A DNA stretch of 64,000 bases from positions 2,789,925-2,853,924 of the forward strand of contig OX638322.1 of the NCBI GenBank assembly GCA_951812575.1, given 5' to 3'. This stretch comes from Candidatus Binatia bacterium. GTDB lineage: Bacteria > Desulfobacterota > Binatia > Bin18. The notes below the pieces were generated by a model. That model worked only from the letters and a program-made list of their open reading frames with translations, was not told the DNA's origin and ran no database searches. The position numbers and the translations under genes were made by a program. Shown here one piece after another: positions 62,186 through 64,000 of this stretch. Position 1 is the first letter of the stretch. Each line of letters begins with the position of its first letter.

Positions 62186-62680
62186 ATGGAACAGACCTGG
62201 ATCGAGAAACTCGCCATCCAAGAATTGTGTGCTCGCTACGCCCATGCGATAGACAATCTGGAGCCGGAAGCCTGGGTGCAGTGCTTCACTCCCGACGGAG
62301 GTTTTCAGGTCGCAACCTGGGTAGTTCGCGGTCATGCGGCCCTGCGCGAGTATGCCCGGGTGCATGTGCGGGAAATTCGCTGTCGGCATATGACCAGCAA
62401 CTTACTGTATGAGGTCAACGGGGATGAAGCGACCGGACAGGTCAGCGTCCTGGCCGCGCTGGCGACCCCAGGGGGGTATAAGATTTTTGGCCAGGGGCGC
62501 TACGTCGACCGTTTGGTGAAACAGGACGGGCAGTGGCGCATTGCGCACCGACATGTGGACGTTGACCCTCTGGCTGCGGACCCGGACAAGATTATAATGT
62601 GTGCCGACCCCGAGGTGGCGGCCCTGACCCAACCCTTGATCGATACGGCCCAGCGGCTCGCCGAACAGGTCGAAGGCTAG
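62186..62680 (+). CDS. SnoaL-like/NTF2-fold protein
   Basis: A 164-residue SnoaL-like protein: AIQELCARYAHAIDNLEPEAW, CFTPDGGFQVAT, and the C-terminal sheet with DRLVKQDGQWRIAHRHVDVDP. It is of the same general type as the gene at 44982. GAGAGGTGCGGT precedes the ATG. No reaction can be deduced. Confidence 0.83.
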   Translation: MEQTWIEKLAIQELCARYAHAIDNLEPEAWVQCFTPDGGFQVATWVVRGHAALREYARVHVREIRCRHMTSNLLYEVNGDEATGQVSVLAALATPGGYKIFGQGRYVDRLVKQDGQWRIAHRHVDVDPLAADPDKIIMCADPEVAALTQPLIDTAQRLAEQVEG

Positions 62681-62720
62681 AGCGATTTACGATAGGCTGT
62701 AGCCGTACTGTTGCGTTCTC

Positions 62721-62749
62721 GTCATGCCGGACGTGACCCGGCATCCATG
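62721..62749. repeat. dispersed palindromic repeat, family B, partial copy 2
   Basis: GTCATGCCGGACGTGACCC and GGCATCCATG correspond to the CCGG-stem end of the family B element at 32064. Only this part is present. Confidence 0.6.
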
Positions 62750-62774
62750 CTCGACTCCGCCCTGACGGGTTCCG

Positions 62775-62812
62775 CCCTTCGACTCGGTTCAGGACAGGCT
62801 CAGCACGAAGGG
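62775..62812. repeat. inverted repeat CCCTTCG/CGAAGGG
   Basis: The arms CCCTTCG (62775-62781) and CGAAGGG (62806-62812) enclose 24 nt with CAGGACAGGCTCAGCA. Elements with CAGGAC-GCTCAG centres are common interspersed repeats in environmental bacteria. Confidence 0.5.
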
Positions 62813-62850
62813 CCTCTCGTTTGTCCTGAGCGTCCATCTTTCCTTCCGTG

Positions 62851-62880
62851 TTGACATGCGGTAGGCCAATGGCCTACACA
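62851..62880 (+). promoter_or_regulatory. putative promoter/operator of the BrnT-like pseudogene and antitoxin
   Basis: A perfect TTGACA (62851-62856) is followed by a palindrome GTAGGCC-AAT-GGCCTAC (62861-62877) and by TACACA (62875-62880), a poor -10 at 18 nt spacing. The palindrome ends eight bases before the ATG at 62886. It resembles the GTAGG/CCTAC operator at 10988-11016. A repressor site is likely, while the -10 is doubtful. Confidence 0.45.
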
Positions 62881-62885
62881 GACTC

Positions 62886-63167
62886 ATGGAGTTCGAGTGA
62901 GATGACGCAAAGAGTGCTGCGTGTTTTGCGCAACGCGGGTTCGATTTTGCCTATGCCATTCGGACTTTTCTTGATGCAAATCGGATTACCAGTCGGGATC
63001 AGCGTTGGGACTACGGCGAGGAGCGCTACCGGCTGTTGGGTGAGATTGAAGGTCGGATGTTCGTCGTAATTTTTACCGTACGGAATTATACCATCCGTAT
63101 CATTTCAGCCCGTAAAGCCAATAAGAGGGAGGTCAGGGAATATGACAAGAACGCGCGTCAGGATTGA
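62886..63167 (+). pseudogene. BrnT-type toxin, disrupted by a stop and with altered active-site residues
   Basis: A single frame of 94 codons codes a BrnT-like RelE-fold toxin: MEFE, then DDAKSAACFAQRGFDFAYA, GEERYRLLGEIEGRMFVVIF and TIRIISARKANKREVREY. Codon 5 at 62898-62900 is TGA, where BrnT proteins have Trp (MxFEWD). In addition, the usual NxxKHG residues read CFAQRG, so Asn, Lys and His are lost. No frameshift is present. The end overlaps the antitoxin start by 26 nt. Both changes mark a decayed toxin. Confidence 0.75.
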
Positions 63168-63477
63168 TCCCGGCCAGCGGCGAGACCTGCCCGCAGGACG
63201 AGTCAATTACGCAGTACTGGACGCAACGACCGAACGGGACATCGCCGCACAGCAACGCTATGACGATGCCGAAGCGATGCGGGACATGGCACAATTCGTC
63301 CGACGCGTCCGGAAGCGCCTGGGATTCACCCAACACGAGTTCGCCCGGCGCATAGACGTGCCACACGAAACGATCCGCAACTGGGAACAGGGCAAACGCC
63401 GCCCCACCGGCGCAGCCAAGGCATTGCTCCGTGTGCTCGACAAGGCACCCGAGACCGCGCTGTTCGCGTTGCGCTGA
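63142..63477 (+). CDS. helix-turn-helix antitoxin (XRE type) beside the broken BrnT
   Basis: A 111-residue protein. The C-terminal half is an XRE-type helix-turn-helix: VRRVRKRLGFTQHEFARRI, VPHETIRNWEQGKRRPTG. The N-terminal half (about 45 residues) is acidic and would serve as toxin-binding part. BrnA antitoxins usually have a ribbon-helix-helix domain, so this is a different type of partner with an overlapping start (26 nt). It may remain as repressor although the toxin is broken. Confidence 0.82.
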   Translation: MTRTRVRIDPGQRRDLPAGRVNYAVLDATTERDIAAQQRYDDAEAMRDMAQFVRRVRKRLGFTQHEFARRIDVPHETIRNWEQGKRRPTGAAKALLRVLDKAPETALFALR

Positions 63478-63497
63478 AGCCGTGCCGGTGCGCTCTC

Positions 63498-63574
63498 GTC
63501 ATGCCGGACGCGATCCGGCATCCAGCGGCCGGGGGGCCGGGAGCCTGAATGCCTGCTTGCGCCGGAATGACGAG
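63498..63574. repeat. dispersed palindromic repeat, family B, copy 3 (inverted)
   Basis: It begins GTCATGCCGGACGCGATCC plus GGCATCCAG and ends CTTGCGCCGGAATGACGA. This is the orientation opposite to the copy at 32064. It lies between the antitoxin and the transposase. Confidence 0.7.
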
Positions 63575-63609
63575 CGGCTACACAGCAGCGGAGTTTGCTC
63601 TAGGGCGTG

Positions 63610-64000
63610 TTAGGGACTTTGGAGGATCAGGGCGACGATCCGTTTGAGCATCAGCGTGGCAAATGTCAAGAAGTGGAGCCCGGCCAACGTTGTAGGGAGG
63701 CGTTCGTAGTCGCGAGCAAGGCGCCGAAAGCGGGCCGTCCACCCGAAACTGCGCTCCACCACCCAGCGGCGGGGGAGGAGGACGAAGCCGTGCTTGGCGG
63801 CCGCGAGCTTGACCACCTCTAGGCGGATGCCCACCGCTGCCGCATCCTGGGCCGGCTGTGTCCCGGTATAGCCTTGATCGACAAAGGCGAGGTTGACCCG
63901 CTCTCCGGTCACCGTTTGGACCTGGCGCGCTAGCGTCTTTACCTGCGCTCGATCCTGTTCGTTGGCCGGCGTGATGTGGAGGGCTAAGAGATGGCCCAAC
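63610..64000 (-). CDS. IS5-family transposase, C-terminal part, cut by the window end
   Basis: The C-terminal 130 residues of a DDE transposase. AFVDQGYTG has the second catalytic Asp and [24 protein letters not shown] has the Glu in the Y(2)R(3)E(6)K-like region of IS5. The frame continues past the right edge. The terminal sequence just outside, TAGGGCGTGTTAGGGACTTT at 63601-63620, is probably part of the IS end, though the other end is not available. Confidence 0.85.
   Translation of the reverse strand, partial: LGHLLALHITPANEQDRAQVKTLARQVQTVTGERVNLAFVDQGYTGTQPAQDAAAVGIRLEVVKLAAAKHGFVLLPRRWVVERSFGWTARFRRLARDYERLPTTLAGLHFLTFATLMLKRIVALILQSP

Noticed and set aside
62898..62900. Selenocysteine at the TGA of the BrnT-like frame
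   Set aside because: The family has Trp here, a hairpin with proper SECIS spacing is not seen, and the active-site residues are also lost.
1..64000. Alternative genetic code with TGA as Trp
   Set aside because: Many intact genes end with TGA at the expected family length (for example prepilin peptidase and hydroxyacid-type enzymes).
1..64000. Secondary-metabolite assembly line (NRPS, PKS, RiPP)
   Set aside because: No modular synthase, carrier or precursor peptide genes were seen; the radical SAM protein at 9444 fits HpnH.

Overview
The window is a stretch of bacterial chromosome with high GC content (judged by eye, not computed). It is densely coded on both strands, and most genes have ordinary Shine-Dalgarno starts. 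No rRNA, tRNA, CRISPR array or phage genes were seen. The gene content is HpnH (hopanoid side chain), a fused transaldolase/glucose-6-phosphate isomerase, LLM-class flavin monooxygenases, many amidohydrolases, nitrilases and amidases, and a CaiB-type CoA-transferase. This mix resembles uncultured soil or marine lineages such as Tectomicrobia (Entotheonella-like) or Binatia-like bacteria. That placement is an inference with low confidence.

Layout. 1-2.2 kb: type IV pilus/type II secretion genes (a partial protein open at the left edge, a GspH/FimT pseudopilin, prepilin peptidase). 2.3-9.3 kb: housekeeping block of a membrane-linked MutS-like ATPase, tmk, holB, metG, tatD, fur and a small coupled protein. 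9.4-11 kb: hpnH and a SprT-like metalloprotein. 11-13 kb: an islet of lower GC with a TumE/TumA-like toxin-antitoxin pair, a HEPN-like protein and a ribbon-helix-helix antitoxin. 13-19.3 kb: alcohol dehydrogenase plus cupin, then tal-pgi, rpiA and two small genes. 19.3-24.6 kb (minus strand): amide and hydantoin catabolism (acetamidase-like, 2OG oxygenase, nitrilase-family amidohydrolase, PPOX-like, dihydropyrimidinase). 24.7-36.4 kb: an orphan RelB, hydrolases, LLM oxidoreductases, a nitrilase-fold protein without its catalytic cysteine, an amidohydrolase, a bicupin, a CocE-like hydrolase and an amidase. 36.6-37.5 kb: DUF4258/MqsA-like toxin-antitoxin pair. 37.6-46.4 kb: a seven-gene operon on the plus strand with an imine-reductase-like enzyme, two D-aminoacylase-family proteins, an amidohydrolase, an ABC exporter, a SnoaL-like protein and a VOC protein. 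46.4-47.8 kb: possible nuclease and orphan HicB. 47.8-62.7 kb: CoA-transferase, tandem STAS proteins with GPP34/GOLPH3, thiolase, a carboxymuconolactone decarboxylase (CMD) family protein with an in-frame UGA, methyltransferase, dienelactone hydrolase, a GatC/GatA-like amidase pair and further small catabolic enzymes. 62.7-64 kb: dispersed repeats, a broken BrnT toxin with its apparently intact antitoxin, and the end of an IS5-type transposase.

The most notable observation is at 52007-52603 on the minus strand. This CMD/AhpD-like protein has a single in-frame TGA exactly at the second cysteine of its CxxC motif. A hairpin with a GGU apical loop begins to close within about 20 nt of that TGA. 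Both fit a selenoprotein with a bacterial SECIS element. A second theme is toxin-antitoxin loci: six are seen, several with start codons lying within about 4-12 nt of the predicted -10 box and with palindromes over the promoter. A third is the compact operon of D-aminoacylase-like enzymes plus ABC exporter, whose substrate cannot be read from sequence.
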